Shown piece after piece: positions 34,201 to 46,064 of a stretch of 64,000 nt of DNA. The stretch spans positions 1,428,001 to 1,492,000 of the forward strand of contig JAQFVV010012496.1 in NCBI GenBank assembly GCA_028023455.1, given 5' to 3'. The stretch comes from Epiperipatus broadwayi. Its lineage: Eukaryota > Onychophora > Udeonychophora > Euonychophora > Peripatidae. The notes under the pieces are model-generated. The model was given only the letters and a program-made list of their open reading frames with translations. It was not told where the DNA came from and did no database searches. Positions within the stretch are counted from its first letter, which is position 1. Each line of letters begins with the position of its first letter. The translations under genes were made by a program, and so were the position numbers.

Positions 34201-36680
34201 ATAAATGGAGATCTCTATAAGTTGCATCGTCTTTTAAATTTGCAAAAATAGTACAATCACCAGCATACTGTAAATCCACAATCCAAAAAGATAAACTTCT
34301 TGTTTTTGTTTTTAACTGATTCAAATCAAAAATTTTATCATCAAACCTGTATCGTAATCTTGATCCCTGTCTAATAAAGATGCCTATAAACAATTTCGAA
34401 GACTATTGTCGTAAAACTTGAAAACAAAATTGAAGCAAGTACAAATCCCTTTTTTAACACTAGTTTTCATTTCAGAGGGCTTAAATTTTCCAGTTGCAGT
34501 AATAACACTTCCTCTCATTCTTTCAGATAGAAGCTGTATATTACACATAAACTCTGGTGGACAATCAACTAATTTCAAACAACCCATAGACCTGTCCTAT
34601 TAACGAAATCAAATGCCTTGACTAAATCAATAAAACAATATGTAAATTATCTCTCATCCCATCATGCAGAAGCTGTATAATATGAACAAATTTGGGTGGA
34701 CAATCAATTAATTTCAAACAATGCCACAGACCTGTCCTATTAATTGAATCAAATGCCTCGACCAAATCAATAAAAGCAATATATAAATCATTCCTTTGTT
34801 CGTGGCACTTTTCTTGCATTTGTCCGGCAACAAAAATTATATCTATAGTGCTTCTTGATTCCCTAAAGCCACATTAAGTCTCTGGTAAAAATTCATCTAT
34901 AACTGCAAAGAATCTATTCAACAAAATTCTTGAAAATACTTTTGCTATAGTAGATAATAATGATATTCATGATAATTACTACAACCCTGCCTATTCTCTT
35001 GGTTTTTAAAAATTAGACCAATCAAAGGATCCTGAAAATCAGATGGCACAACTTCACAAGTCCAAATATTCCTAAAAAATTCCAATATTTTTGAAGCTAA
35101 TACATCACCATCATATTTTAAAACTTCTCTGGGTATCCCATCAGGACATGCAGTCTTTTCATTTTTAAGATTGCAAAGAACTGATTTTGAATTCATTAAG
35201 CTGGACATCTTTGACCAAATCTAAATGAGTAGATAAAATGGATATATCATTTAGTCATCATATCAATTCTTGTACCATTATTCAAAAGATGGTCAATACT
35301 CCTTCCACTATTCAAAATATTGTTACCATCATATAAGAAAGGGCCACTGGATTGTGATACCATTTCTCAGATCCATATTTTGCTTTCAGTGCATCAAATT
35401 AAAGATCTAGAAAGATCATGATGAGCAAAGTTCTGCATCTTTTTTTTTTGCAGTTTTAATCCGCCCATCATTTTTAAGCCTTCATGTCGATCGTTAAACT
35501 TCTTATTTCAGATTTTTATATTTATTATGAAGTTCCACATTTAATCTGTATTTTGCCAAACAGAGAATGCCACATTTATTTTCCATTAAATCACTAATAG
35601 TATGCTCATTGTCAGGAAACCAATCATGGTTTTATTTGAATCTAAGAATGGATTTATCTGTATCCATAACACACTCCTTAAGAGAATTTCATGCTTCAAT
35701 AATATGACAGTTCTGAAGATCCAAACTAGCAATTTCAGTATTTAAAAGCTGTTGAAATTTAATATGTATAACAGATTCTTCTAAAGAACGAACATCAATT
35801 TTTTTTTTTTTTTTTTTTTGTGAATATGATTGGATTAATACCTATATTTTAATAATGCAACTATCATTTCAATCTAATCTATGATCTGTTCGAACAATCT
35901 CAGCTCTTGTGTGCTCATGTAATGTGGACTTCTCTTGTATTCTGATTCCTGATTCGTAACAATAATATAATCTAATAAATGCCATTGTTCAGAGCATGGG
36001 TGCATCCATGTTCCTTTCTAGCAATTTTTCTGCCTACACAACGTGTTTGTGATAGTCAATCCATGTTGTACCATTCATAAATTTAATAACAAATCATTTG
36101 AATTTACAGCCCCAATAATTGGCCAAAGGCTACTATTTGTACCAACATGTGCATCAATGTCTCCAATAAAAAAAATTCAATCTTTTAATGGTATTGCGGT
36201 AATAATGTTATCTGACAATGAATAAAAGCTTTCCTTGTTCGAATCTTCTGAATCTAATTGAGAGTGATAAAATAAGCTCTAGTACCATTATGCAAAGCAA
36301 GTTTTAAGTTCGTTAATCTTTCATTGATATAACGAGGTATTCTAATGGTAGAAGATGCTAAATTAGATTTTACAGCAAATCCAACACATGACATGCCTTT
36401 CCAAACAACAAACACTGATATCCATCAGTTCTAATAAACTTCATTCCTCTAGGAGACAAATTTCGCTAAGAGCAATTATATCAATATTAAATCTTAATAT
36501 TTCTTTAGCCACAAGTGCAGTCCTTCTTTCTAGTCTTGAAAAATTTGTACCAAGTAAAGTTCGCACGTTCCATGTACCCATACTTAAAAAAAAAAAAATA
36601 GCTTTATATATGCCACTTACTATGCCACCACTACTAATATTATTCTTACTATTTCTACTGCTGAAATAGGCAATCTGCAA
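34187..36680 (-). pseudogene. LINE copy B, main body: AP endonuclease and reverse transcriptase, decayed
   Basis: Minus-strand order: MGTWNVRTLLGTNFSRLERR at 36580 (start of an APE-type endonuclease), DIIALSEICLLEE, then IGDIDAHVGTNS near 36155 and WMHPCSEQWHLLDYIIV near 36005. The RT part follows: NLKNEKTACPDGIPREVLKY (35180), FIDLVEAFDSINRT (34770, motif A), a duplicated motif A segment (34640-34585), VITATGKFKPSEMKTSVKKG (34500) and LQYAGDCTIFA (34270, motif C with YAGD in place of YADD). The style matches metazoan LINEs often labelled craniofacial-development-protein-2-like. Numerous stops and frameshifts make it inactive. Confidence 0.8.
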
Positions 36681-37245
36681 GGCATGACAACCTAGTCAGA
36701 GGAGGCATACCATTTTTGAGCACATTTTCTAGGTCCTTCTGATCCATAATAAGCAGAGGGAATCCCTAAAATAGAGCTTCTTAAATATATAATCTTGGTC
36801 AGCCAATTCTCCTGTCTCACTAAATCCAATTACAAACTGGCTCATTAGTAATGGTACTGCCTCAAGCAAAGATCATAATTAAGGACCGCCAGCCTACTAA
36901 ACCTGTCCTATCATTGCTTTCTTAATTCGTAAGGACTTAAGTTAAAAAGAAAAAAGGGAATATTGAAATCAGAAATGTTGTGCATGAAGATAAAGAATAG
37001 AAATGTTGCTGCACAAACACCCAACCCCATTGTCATAATTATTATAAGATGTTCAATGGCATGAGAGGCTTACAACCACCAGGCTCTATAATAATTTAAA
37101 TGACTGAAGAAGAAAAAGATGAGACAGAAAAGACTGTTTGTAATGGAAACACTATCCAGCCTTTGATGAACCAATATCCTACCCTAAAAGCAGTAGGAGC
37201 TCTTGGTGGGGGACTATTTATTTGAAATTCACAATTGGCCATTAT
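36681..37245 (-). other. Probable 5' untranslated region of LINE copy B
   Basis: This GC-richer stretch lies directly upstream of the endonuclease start on the minus strand and ends about where copy C begins. No ORF is visible. The assignment is by position only. Confidence 0.4.
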
Positions 37246-37254
37246 ATTTAAAGG

Positions 37255-38000
37255 CCATTCCGCTATCGGCTAACTGAAGAACCCATCGGTATCTGGAGCA
37301 CGGCATCAGCAAGTTGTAATCCATGTTGTGTCTTAGCATCTAAGTTTATCTGTCTACTTAAAAAGCTGCCGATATATTTAAATTGGCTTATATTCTCAAG
37401 TTGGTGACTACCCAAAGCTAAAAGTTGTAAAAGCTTTTTTCCTATCACCTGGTGATAAAGACGAGTTCTTTAAATAACAATTATTCAAACAAATGTCTTT
37501 ATATGATGCAATCAAAACATCAATCACATTCTATAAATCATCTTCTAAATTGGCTAAGATACTACAATCGTCAACATTCTACAAATCCGAATAAGAAAAA
37601 GATGAAGTTCGTGTTTTTAATTGATTCAAATTAAAAATTCCAGCATTAAATTTATACTGGTTCCTAATTCATGAAGCAGCCGACAAATAATTCCAAAGAC
37701 TTCTGTCACAAAAATCAAAAACAAGGTTGGATGTAGTACACATCCTTATTTAAGATTAATTTTTATTTCAAATGTCTCAGATTTTTCATCTTTAGTAATA
37801 ACATTCAATCTCATTTTACCACATACAAAGTGCATAGCAATGCATAAACTTTGGTGTGCAAAGAAGTAATTTCAGACCATGCCACACACTACCTGTGATT
37901 AATTGAATCAGGTATCTTGACCAAATTAATAAAAGCAATATATAAATCACTCCGGTACCAATGTACTTGTTTCTTTAAAACACTGTGTCTACATCATGAA
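37255..38000 (-). pseudogene. LINE copy C, RT fragment
   Basis: On the minus strand: SDLYIAFINLVK (about 37955, motif A region), WHGLKL, FNLNQLKTRTSSFSYSDL (about 37620), NVDDCSILANLEDDL (motif C region) and LENISQFKYIGSFLSRQINL (about 37400). It is the same family as copies B and D but without the motif A duplication. It breaks off at 37255, right beside the 5' end of copy B. Confidence 0.75.
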
Positions 38001-38890
38001 ATAATACTGCAATAACTAATAGATAAATTTTAGAGTCAATATACTTTAAGTATCTAAAATATATGTTTATAACTAATTAAAAAATAGATCCGAAAATAAA
38101 AGATATAAATAAAACATTTTTCTGCACATTTCCATAAATACTTTTTTTTTTACTTTCATTGATATTGTTAAAATGTATTTACTTGAAAAAAAAATGTAAA
38201 CAAAAAATTTTGCCTTGTTCATTTAAAATGTTTTATTATTTTATCAGTTCGTTAAAAAAAAGTAAAAATAAATCTCCTTCCATTCTTCATTTAGACCTCA
38301 GGTTGTCTATGAAGGACAAAAGTAAGCTTAAGGGGGGAATTTTAATGCAATTTTGAATTTCCCATCCACATTACGGCTGCCAAATTACTCGATTCATACA
38401 ATCTGCAATGCTTTTTTTAAATTTTTGTGAAGTAAAAAGAAAAAACTATTAAACGGTAGGAATACAGATAAATAATCAATAATTTTCATTTTAACCTGCT
38501 GTTAATTTGTTCTTGTTGTTCTTTTAAAGCGAGCGAGTTGATTTTTATTTGGAAATGTTTTATTTGTAAGTTGTATTTAGCGTATCCCCCTGTCCCCACT
38601 TTTTTAAAAAGCAAATATGAAAAAAATTTAAAAATTTTAAAGACTTATAAATAAGAATAAAAATTCCAAACAAATCTCTCCATTACAAAACCTTATCAAT
38701 GCATTCATACAAAGATGATAACCTTCATGTAAGTAATCTCTCTTTTATGAATATTTAACATTCTCAATAATAATAATATTAGCTTACCAATCCAGCGATG
38801 AAGGAGTGATAAGACAGATGTATATTGTCTATGCCAATAATATACTTTTAAAAACTTTAAATCAATTATTTATCGTATTTAGTCTTCATT
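38001..38890. other. No recognised feature
   Basis: AT-rich sequence with A/T homopolymers. Confidence 0.4.
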
Positions 38891-38892
38891 AT

Positions 38893-39010
38893 TTATTTTT
38901 TTTCCATATGTCATAGCATCGGCCGGGATGTGAACCCACACCCATCTGCAACCAACTACTTGCTTGCAAGGCTGGTTGCGATGACCTCTTGGCTAACGAC
39001 GCTTGACTAG
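38893..39010 (-). repeat. tRNA-derived SINE, family S2, copy 3
   Basis: Minus strand: agtcaagcgtcgttagccaa (A-box region), gtgggttcacatcccggcc (B box), gatgctatgacatatgg and an A-rich tail. The middle carries an insertion of about 20 bases relative to copies 2 and 4. Confidence 0.8.
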
Positions 39011-39370
39011 TCTTCATTATTAGCAAAGCTCAAATACAGTACTTACACATTTACAATGAATTATTCACATCTAAGCCAAACAGTATTTTTAAGAGATAGT
39101 TAGTCATTTTTATGACTCAATTTTGCTTACGGTATGTAAATCAATTGCATTTGCTCAATTTTCAATTTTGTTTTTGGATTTCTAGTCTTAATTTTTACAG
39201 AAAATTAAGCATTATTAAAAAAAAAAAACACAAAATGTTCTTTAGTGTATATATGAAGCTTTCGGTTTGCATTCCATTTGTGAGAGAATTATAATTTCTT
39301 TCTATAATATTCAATGTTTAAAAAGATTGCTAACGGATTTAAAAAGTGGGTGAGAAATGAAAAATAAACA
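39011..39370. other. No recognised feature
   Basis: AT-rich. The short ORF 39112-39294 has no motif. Confidence 0.4.
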
Positions 39371-39374
39371 CGTC

Positions 39375-39505
39375 TGAGATCCAGATGATTTAAATAATGT
39401 CCATTTATTTTATTTTCTTAATTTTCCCACTTTAATTCCCAAAAGACTTCTCAGGGTACTGCAATAAATTTTTTGTCCTATTCCATTATCAATGTTATTT
39501 TTCTT
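39375..39505 (-). pseudogene. Small RTE-like LINE fragment
   Basis: The minus strand holds a decayed match to the RT segment between motifs B and C of the intact element. The nucleotide run attatttaaatcat, which continues ctggatctcaga, parallels gattatttaagtcatttagat, and caataccctgag...cttttgggaattaaagtggg parallels gcagtgctgcaag...ttgtggattaaaatggg. It is too short and diverged for a firm call. Confidence 0.45.
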
Positions 39506-39524
39506 AATGTCCGCCCAGCCCTCG

Positions 39525-39960
39525 TACATGTACTTAAACGGATTATATCCTATACATAAGGGATCGGAATGAATTATGGTCAACCTGGGTGTGACGAGAA
39601 TGTCAGCATCAGTGTGGATTTTGAGCATTCCGTCATCAGATTTTCAATAGGATGGATGGCTGAAGAGTTTGAGTGGATTGAACCCTGTCCATTAAAGTAT
39701 GAAGATTGGCTATCTTAATATAAATTTGAGCACTTATTGTATATATGTGTAGAGATGATAATCTGGACCAACTGATGAGTGCTGGTTTAGCACAAAATAC
39801 ATATATTGGTGATTATTTATCTTTTAGACATATATGTGGTCAAGTGTATCAGTGGTATGAGATGGTGTGGAGAGTTGAGGGTCGAGTGAAAGTCTGAGCT
39901 CGAAATACCCAATATATTACATTGTTTGTACAGGTATATATATATAGCCTGCATGTTGGA
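39525..39960 (+). repeat. R1 repeat, near-complete single unit
   Basis: It matches 10140-10600 in order: tatcctatacataaggga, ttgagcattccgtcatcaga, cattaaagtatgaagattgg, ctggaccaactgatgagtgc, gtgaaagtctgagctcg. Confidence 0.85.
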
Positions 39961-40370
39961 TATTAATATCACTATGCAATTTAAAAATTCCGAACAAATC
40001 TGTCCATTACAACTAAGAAGATATTGTCTGAAATTTATAAATAAATTAATTTGTAAATCAATATTAGGTATTATTTATTAGAAATCAAAATAAATCTTGA
40101 AAACTTACAAGTCACCATATTTGTTTTTCCCCCCTCTCTCACCCCTCACCCAAAAAAAAAAACACAAATAATATTAAAAGTTTGAAAAAAGATGTCTGTC
40201 TATGAAAAATAATAAGAAGTTTCAGATTACACATCGAATTTATAAATTATGCAGTAGAATTATAATAAATCTCTTTTACAAATCGAATAAATTTTAAATA
40301 TGTTGAAGGATTGTTTGAAGATTCAATTAAAGATAAAATAGAATGTATGTAGCCGAGTACAACGGAACCA
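39961..40370. other. No recognised feature
   Basis: AT-rich sequence with a C-rich patch near 40130. Confidence 0.4.
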
Positions 40371-40374
40371 ATCA

Positions 40375-41135
40375 CATTTCCATTCCTGACAATTTTATTG
40401 CATTAACAACAATTAATTCCATTTGTGCTTTTTGATTTTCTAACACCACATTCGAGTATCTGGTAAATTATTCATCAAAACCCTTGAAAGAATCTTTGCT
40501 TTAGCGGAAAACAGTGGTATTCCATGATAGTTACTGCATTCTCGTCTACTGCCTTTATTTAAAAAAAAAAATGGACTAGCAGCATTTTTAAGATCAGGCA
40601 GACAATTTTGCATGTCCATATATTCCTTTAAAAAAAATCAGAATATTTTTAAACCTAACATGTTATCATCATATTTTAAAACTTTTTCTCGTATCTCATT
40701 AGTACCTGCAGCTGTTCCATTTTTAAGATTACAAAGGGCCATATATCATTAAATATAGTCAGGTAAATTCTTACATTACTCAAAAAATGGTGAAAATACT
40801 CCATCTGTTCAAAATGTCATTGCCGCTCTATATAAAAGTGCCATCAATAGAATTTAAAATAGGATTAAAATATAATTTTGTCTATAAGTTATTCCAATGC
40901 ATTAAAAAAAAAGGTCGGAAGCGATCGTGATCAGCAAATGGTTGTATCTACCCCTTTGCTATTTTAATCAATCAATCATTTTCAAGTCTTCTCATCAGTT
41001 TTTGAACTTTCGCCTTTAAATCTCTATATTAGTTACAAAGCTCCACATTCAATTTATTATTCTTCCAAGTGAAAAATGCCATGTTTCTTTTTAATCAAGT
41101 CACTAATATTGGGATCATTATCAAGAGAACCCAGC
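40375..41135 (-). pseudogene. LINE copy E, RT amino-terminal fragment
   Basis: On the minus strand: LCNLKNGTAAGTNEIREKVL followed by KYDDNMLGLKIF (about 40735-40640), MDMQNCLPDLKNAASPFF (about 40610), then TRYSNVVLENQKAQMELIVV (about 40460). This follows the RT segment of copy B between about 35200 and 34800. It stops before motif A. Earlier codons (41110-40800) match copy B's 35600-35270 loosely. Confidence 0.65.
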
Positions 41136-41935
41136 TATATTTTTTTTTTTTTTTCAGTAAACCACTCTAGGAATTTTGAAAACTATCATTTCGCTTCTCT
41201 CCAAAATAGATAGGCAAAGTTTTTCAGAGATTGAAATACAAAATCATGGTTCGATTCAAAGAAATTATGATAGACTAAATTTTTGCAATGCATAGAGCAG
41301 AGAGTTTACATATTCATTCCCTTTTTAAGATGGAATCATTAACACTCCAACGTCAGGGAACAATTATCAGCAAATGATATTTCAATTTTAATTTCTTATA
41401 AAGTTGTACGGCAAAGATAAGTAAGATGTGAACGTCAAATGAAAATGGGTTCTTTTATAATTTTATCAAAGGTACTTTTAAAAACAAATCCCAGATAATA
41501 ATACTTTGGATAAGAGCCCATCTTTAATATTCACAAAAGTTTGCCATTACCTTACTAAATATGGAGTTATTTATTTATTTTATTGCAAGTAAATAATTTT
41601 TTTTTAAATTTTTTATCTGTTATTACTAAGAAATTTAATCACCTTCTTAAAATTACTATTCTTATGTTTCTTTAAAACAATTTTTTTTTTTGCTTATTTG
41701 TCAACAACAAAAAGATACTATAAATAAATAAAAGTTCATCTTAGACGAAAAGAAAATGAGTCCCAAAACAATGTGGATCAATTCAAAGAAAACAATGCAA
41801 CCATCACCCTCATGACAAAAAGTATGTATCTACGGTTAATCTTATTAAAGTGTAGTACAATCTTACATATAAATTCTGTATTTTTTCTGTTGTCTGATTA
41901 ATAAATGTATGTCTGATGACATGCGTCAAATTTAC
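41136..41935. other. No recognised feature
   Basis: AT-rich. It may include decayed upstream parts of LINE copy E, but nothing is readable. Confidence 0.35.
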
Positions 41936-41937
41936 AA

Positions 41938-42195
41938 CCACTACATTTATGCGACGCCATTAATAAAAAAAGCTGGGGGAAAAATCTGTACATGTGCTTT
42001 TAACTACAGTGATATAACAAACAGCCACAAATGCTGATTTGTAATTTAACATTAAGGCACTTCACTACATTTATGCGATGCCATTAATAAAAAACGCTGG
42101 GGAAAAAATCTGTACATGTGCTTTTATTTTAACTACAGTGATATAATAAACAGCCACAAATGTCGATCCATAATTTGACGTTAAGGTGCTTCACA
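41938..42195 (+). repeat. 123-bp tandem duplication
   Basis: The unit begins ctacatttatgcgacgccat at 41941 and again at 42064. It contains ctgtacatgtgctttt, tacagtgatataa and acagccacaaatg. The copies differ by a few substitutions and a 6-base insertion. Confidence 0.9.
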
Positions 42196-42199
42196 CTTT

Positions 42200-42685
42200 T
42201 ACGGTCTGTCAATCCCTAATGTAGTTCATATGAAAGACATACTCAGCAATGTTAAATAAAACGACATATTTACATTACATTTTAAAAAAGAAATTGTTAT
42301 GGCAACTAATTAAAAAAAAGTAATACAAATATTATATTCAATAAAAAAATAATACAAAAACAACAGGTTCAAAGGGCAGCGTTTTTGTATTCCAACATTA
42401 ATAAACTATAACCATTAATAAACCTAAAAAAACAAATACGTTTTGCCGCAACGCTATTGGGAAAAAAAAATATATTTTTTTATTCAGAGGGTGTACCAGT
42501 AAATATATATATATTTAAGTCAGGATGCTGTTAAATATAACAGGTATATTTAAAAATGTAAATTTTAATTTAGCTTTATTAAAATTCAAAAATTTATTTA
42601 TATATTAAAATGTTTTGTTTATTTTACATTAAATCTTTAAAAAAGTTCATTAAAGCAACCAACTAAAAAAAAAAACATGGTCTTT
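42200..42685. other. No recognised feature
   Basis: AT-rich sequence between the tandem duplication and the candidate exon. Confidence 0.4.
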
Positions 42686-42687
42686 AC

Positions 42688-42810
42688 ATAGCCAGGTTCA
42701 TGTGGTATAATATAAAATCCTATCCAACAGAGAAAATTTCTTGGCATTTTAGTTGTTAAAACATGATCATAAGTGAAAGTTAGATTAACTTCTAAATCTA
42801 CTATCAATAA
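42688..42810 (-). CDS. Candidate internal exon of an unidentified host gene
   Basis: On the minus strand a pyrimidine-rich tract ends in cacag at 42811, and the open stretch ends at a gtaaag donor (42687-42682), giving a 123-bp, 41-codon exon in phase 0. The peptide starts LLIVDLEVNLTFTYDHVL and includes FLCWIGFYIIPHEPGY. The aromatic/WIG-F pattern is weakly reminiscent of a SKICH-type beta domain, but I would not assign it. Codon use looks more protein-like than nearby ORFs. Its phase does not join directly to the exon at 43180-43443, so another exon would be needed if both belong to one gene. The reading may also be chance. Confidence 0.35.
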
Positions 42811-43179
42811 CTGTGAATTTGAATAAAATTCAGGAAACAATATGCAGATTTGAGTACATATATGTGAGGGTACACTATATATAATATTGATCAATAGGAG
42901 TATGTATTTAGTTCTTTAGCAAAAGGCAGATTAGGCTAAATAGGTAATATGCTATTATGACTAGATGATAATACTCGATTACTTATGGTAATTTATTATT
43001 TGCCATAGTCTTAAAATAATTTATTTCTCAATTTAAAATTAGTTATACTATAAAATAGTGAAGCTTCTCCCATCGCTAAGATGCATACATTCCTAAATCA
43101 TGCTTATTACATCGTACTTTTATGTAACGACATTTAATGATTATCTTTCTTGCACACTAAATATATGAATACCACTTAC

Positions 43180-43443
43180 TCTGTAGAGTTATCCCCGCAC
43201 CAAGCATTAGATAAAGATCCAGTTAAACTGCCAAGAGATGTAAGATCAGCTACCGAAGAGTTATTTTCTTTGTTAAAAGTAACTTTATCTGTGGGGCTCA
43301 AATCATCATCGGTTGAAAGTGATGTCCTGGACTGGTTGAGTGGTTCAAGTTCTGACATTGTGAGAACCAAATACAGTAGCGGAAGCTTGACAAATCTGAT
43401 TCACATGCTATTAAGAATTTGCATGCTATGGAAAAAATTGACC
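43180..43443 (-). CDS. Candidate first coding exon of an unidentified host gene
   Basis: The minus strand has a strong acceptor (cacatttttttag, ending at 43444) and a consensus donor gtaagt (43179-43174). Inside, after a stop, an ATG at 43370 in good context (aca before it) opens 63 codons plus two bases to the donor. The peptide starts MSELEPLNQSRTSLSTDDDL and continues with serine/threonine-rich sequence ending SNAWCGDNSTE. Composition is balanced and GC-richer than the surroundings, unlike the chance ORFs elsewhere. It would be the disordered, phosphorylatable N-terminus of a protein, with 43371-43443 as 5' UTR. I do not recognise the family. The plus-strand ORF 43150-43446 is the shadow. 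Confidence 0.5.
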
Positions 43444-43514
43444 TAAAAAAATGTGAATAATTACAATAAATAATTATAATTTTAATGTTTTATTTAAAAA
43501 AAAACTAAAAACTC

Positions 43515-44160
43515 ATATAACATTACAATACTAGCCAAAAAAACTAAACTTTATTAAAATTCTTCCACAATTATGGTTTCATCTATTGACAAATAGATCT
43601 TTTCAAGTGAAATTCAATAAGATAATACAACATATATATACAAAGCAAAATAGCCTAGCCATCATTCACTTCAAACCCGACTCTCTTTAACATCAAAGGA
43701 TGTTTTCGTGACATTGATAGCTTCAGATTCAAAATATTTTATCAACGTTTCTTTTATTCTTCTTTTCAATTCACTTTTTTCATAAAAGATATCCTTTGCA
43801 TTGACAAATAATATTTTATGACCTGTATTCAGTTCATGAATATACAAAGCTGAATTATATTTATTTTTAACTCTACTCTTGTGAACTTTGATTCTTTCGT
43901 TAAGACTTAATAATTTATTCTATAAATGTTGTGACAATTACAAGGAATCTTATAAACTACTCCAGGGATAGATTCCTAATCAGTTAACTGTTTTGAACAA
44001 TCTAGTAATGAATTTAAATTCAGGCCTTTCTCCCAAGTCATTTCCATACCACCCAATAAAAAAACTATTTTTATAAATCAATTTACTAATTGATAACTTA
44101 TAGGGCAATGAAATAAACTCTTTATTCTCATTAACGCCTAAATCTTTATTATTAACAATT
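43515..44160 (-). pseudogene. Penelope-like GIY-YIG fragment, tandem copy 1
   Basis: It matches the neighbouring 44161-44800 segment with a period of about 647 bp. Shared pieces include cattacaatactagcc, catcaaaggatgtttt or cattaaaggatgtctt, and ataatattttatgacctgta. The minus strand codes the same decayed GIY-YIG C-terminus as the next entry. Partial tandem copies are typical of PLE insertions. Confidence 0.7.
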
Positions 44161-45310
44161 CGTATAACATTACAATACTAGCCAAAAAACCTAAACTTTA
44201 CTAAAATTTCTTCCACAACCATGATTTCATCTATTAACTATTAGATCTTTTCAAATGAAATTTAACTAAACATACCATATATATATATATACCAAACACT
44301 TCAAAACACAACTTCCTTTAACATTAAAGGATGTCTTCATGAGATTGACAGCCTCAGTTTCAAAATATTTTATCATCAAAGTTTCTTTTATTCTTCTTTT
44401 TAATTGACTTTTTTCATAAAAGATAATCTCTGCATTGTCAAATAATATTTTATGACCTGTATTTATTTCATAAATATACAAAGTTGAGTTTTGATATCTA
44501 TTTTTAACTCTAGTCTTATGAACTTTAACTTTTTCATTAAAACTTAAGTTGACTTTGACCTATATAATTTTATGATGGCTACAAGGTATCTTATAAACTA
44601 TCCCAAGAATAAATTTGTAATCAATTGATGTTTTGAACTATTTAGTAATGAATTTAAATTCGGGCCTTTCTTCCAAGCCACTTTCATACCACCCAATAAT
44701 AAACTATTCTTATAAATCAATTTATTAATTGATGCCTTATAGTGCAAGGAAATAAATTATTCACACTATCAATTAAATCTTTATTATTAACTGATTTATA
44801 AATAGTTTTATTAAATATAATATTCCTAATAAATTCATGATTATATCTTAACTCAATATAGTCAGAAGTAAATTGACTCCTCTGAATATAATTAACATTT
44901 TCAAAATTATTAAGCCTTCTATTCCTATAACAAAAATTCAATAAAGAAAGTCTCTTATGAATAAAAGTTGATAACTACCTGGTTTTATCATATATCTTCT
45001 TTTTTTCTTTAATGAAATGACTACAAAATAAAATGTTATCAACTTTATCAACACTTAAATGTAAAACTTTTAACTTAACAAATTGAAATGTATCCCCCTC
45101 TCACTAGTGAACTTAATATTAGAATCAAAAGCATTCAATCCATCAAAAAAATTCTTCAATTTATCTTCCTGTATAACAAACAATCAACATATCTAACAAA
45201 TAATTTTAAAGAAACAAAAATTATTAATAACACTACTCTCTAAAAAATCAATATAGACAGAGCACATTAAAGGAGAAATAACGTAACCAATAACTCAACC
45301 ATCTTTAATT
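44161..45310 (-). pseudogene. Penelope-like element: RT and GIY-YIG remnant, tandem copy 2
   Basis: Minus-strand order from 45310: ISPLMCSVYIDFLES and VINNFCF (RT strand before the catalytic loop), EDKLKNFFDGLNAFDSNIKF (post-YVDD region), then YRNRRLNNFENVNYIQRSQF (44920) and finally HKILFDNAEIIFYEKSQLKR with RIKETL (about 44450-44380). This is the RT-to-GIY-YIG order of PLEs. Several frameshifts and stops interrupt it, and the YVDD motif itself is damaged. Its downstream end is duplicated in 43515-44160. Confidence 0.75.
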
Positions 45311-45551
45311 TTATAAAACACATCATTACACACTAACAAAAGCAAATCATGAATAACCTTAATCTTATCCAATAAAATAATTTACTTCCAGTTATATATA
45401 AATAAACACAAAAACTTATAAGTAAAGTTTAAAAAAGAAGTTATAAATAAATATAATAAGCTGAATGTTTTCGAGAATCCATAACTCATAATCATAGCTT
45501 TCTTGAAAATATATAATAAAATATATGCAAAGATATTTAAATTAGCACGTG

Positions 45552-45839
45552 TTACGTGGCCCATTTCTTCGATATATCAAAGCAAGTGTCTTTTCTATTT
45601 ATAGCATTAATATTTCCATTAATGTAGAATGCTTCTTTTATTTTTCTCTTATGACCATTTGATTCTGTGCATGTAATTAGAGGATTGGCAGGTGTAAAAT
45701 TGTGTCCAGATTTCATGGCATGCTCCAAAAATACAGAAAAATTTTCTAGCTTCTTCAAGACATCAAGAGACATGTTTTCAATATTTTTCCTTAAAATAAA
45801 TCCATTAATTTTATCAAGCTTCGAAAGAAGAAGGTACAC
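45552..45839 (-). pseudogene. GIY-YIG C-terminal domain of another Penelope-like element
   Basis: The 95-codon ORF contains FLEHAMKSGHNFTPANPLIT, then GHKRKIKEAFYINGNINAIN and RKDTCFDISKKW. These are the conserved H-x5-GH-x-F, KR-x-I-x-EA-x-I and INR motifs of the PLE endonuclease C-terminal half. The first half (the GIY-YIG strands) is absent. It differs clearly from the family at 43.5-45.3 kb and is closest to the 33.5-kb insertion. Confidence 0.75.
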
Positions 45840-45854
45840 AAAACTGACCTAAAT

Positions 45855-46060
45855 TTATATATAATTCTTAAAGAAAAAACCTCCGCATAAAATTAAAAAT
45901 TCAATTGGTACCATAAATAAATTAAATAATATAAAACTGAATAGAAACCAAAATACATTTACGCTGGTTATAGAAAAAATGTATCCAAATATTCCAAAAA
46001 TTAAAAGTATACAAATATTAATACAAAAATTATATCGGTAAATCAATGATATAATACATA
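45855..46060. other. No recognised feature
   Basis: AT-rich spacer. The minus-strand ORF here is hydrophobic and without a motif. Confidence 0.4.
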
Positions 46061-46064
46061 TCGT

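Noticed and set aside
43150-43446. Plus-strand 98-codon ORF
   Set aside because: It is antisense to the better exon candidate, which has splice signals and a good start context.
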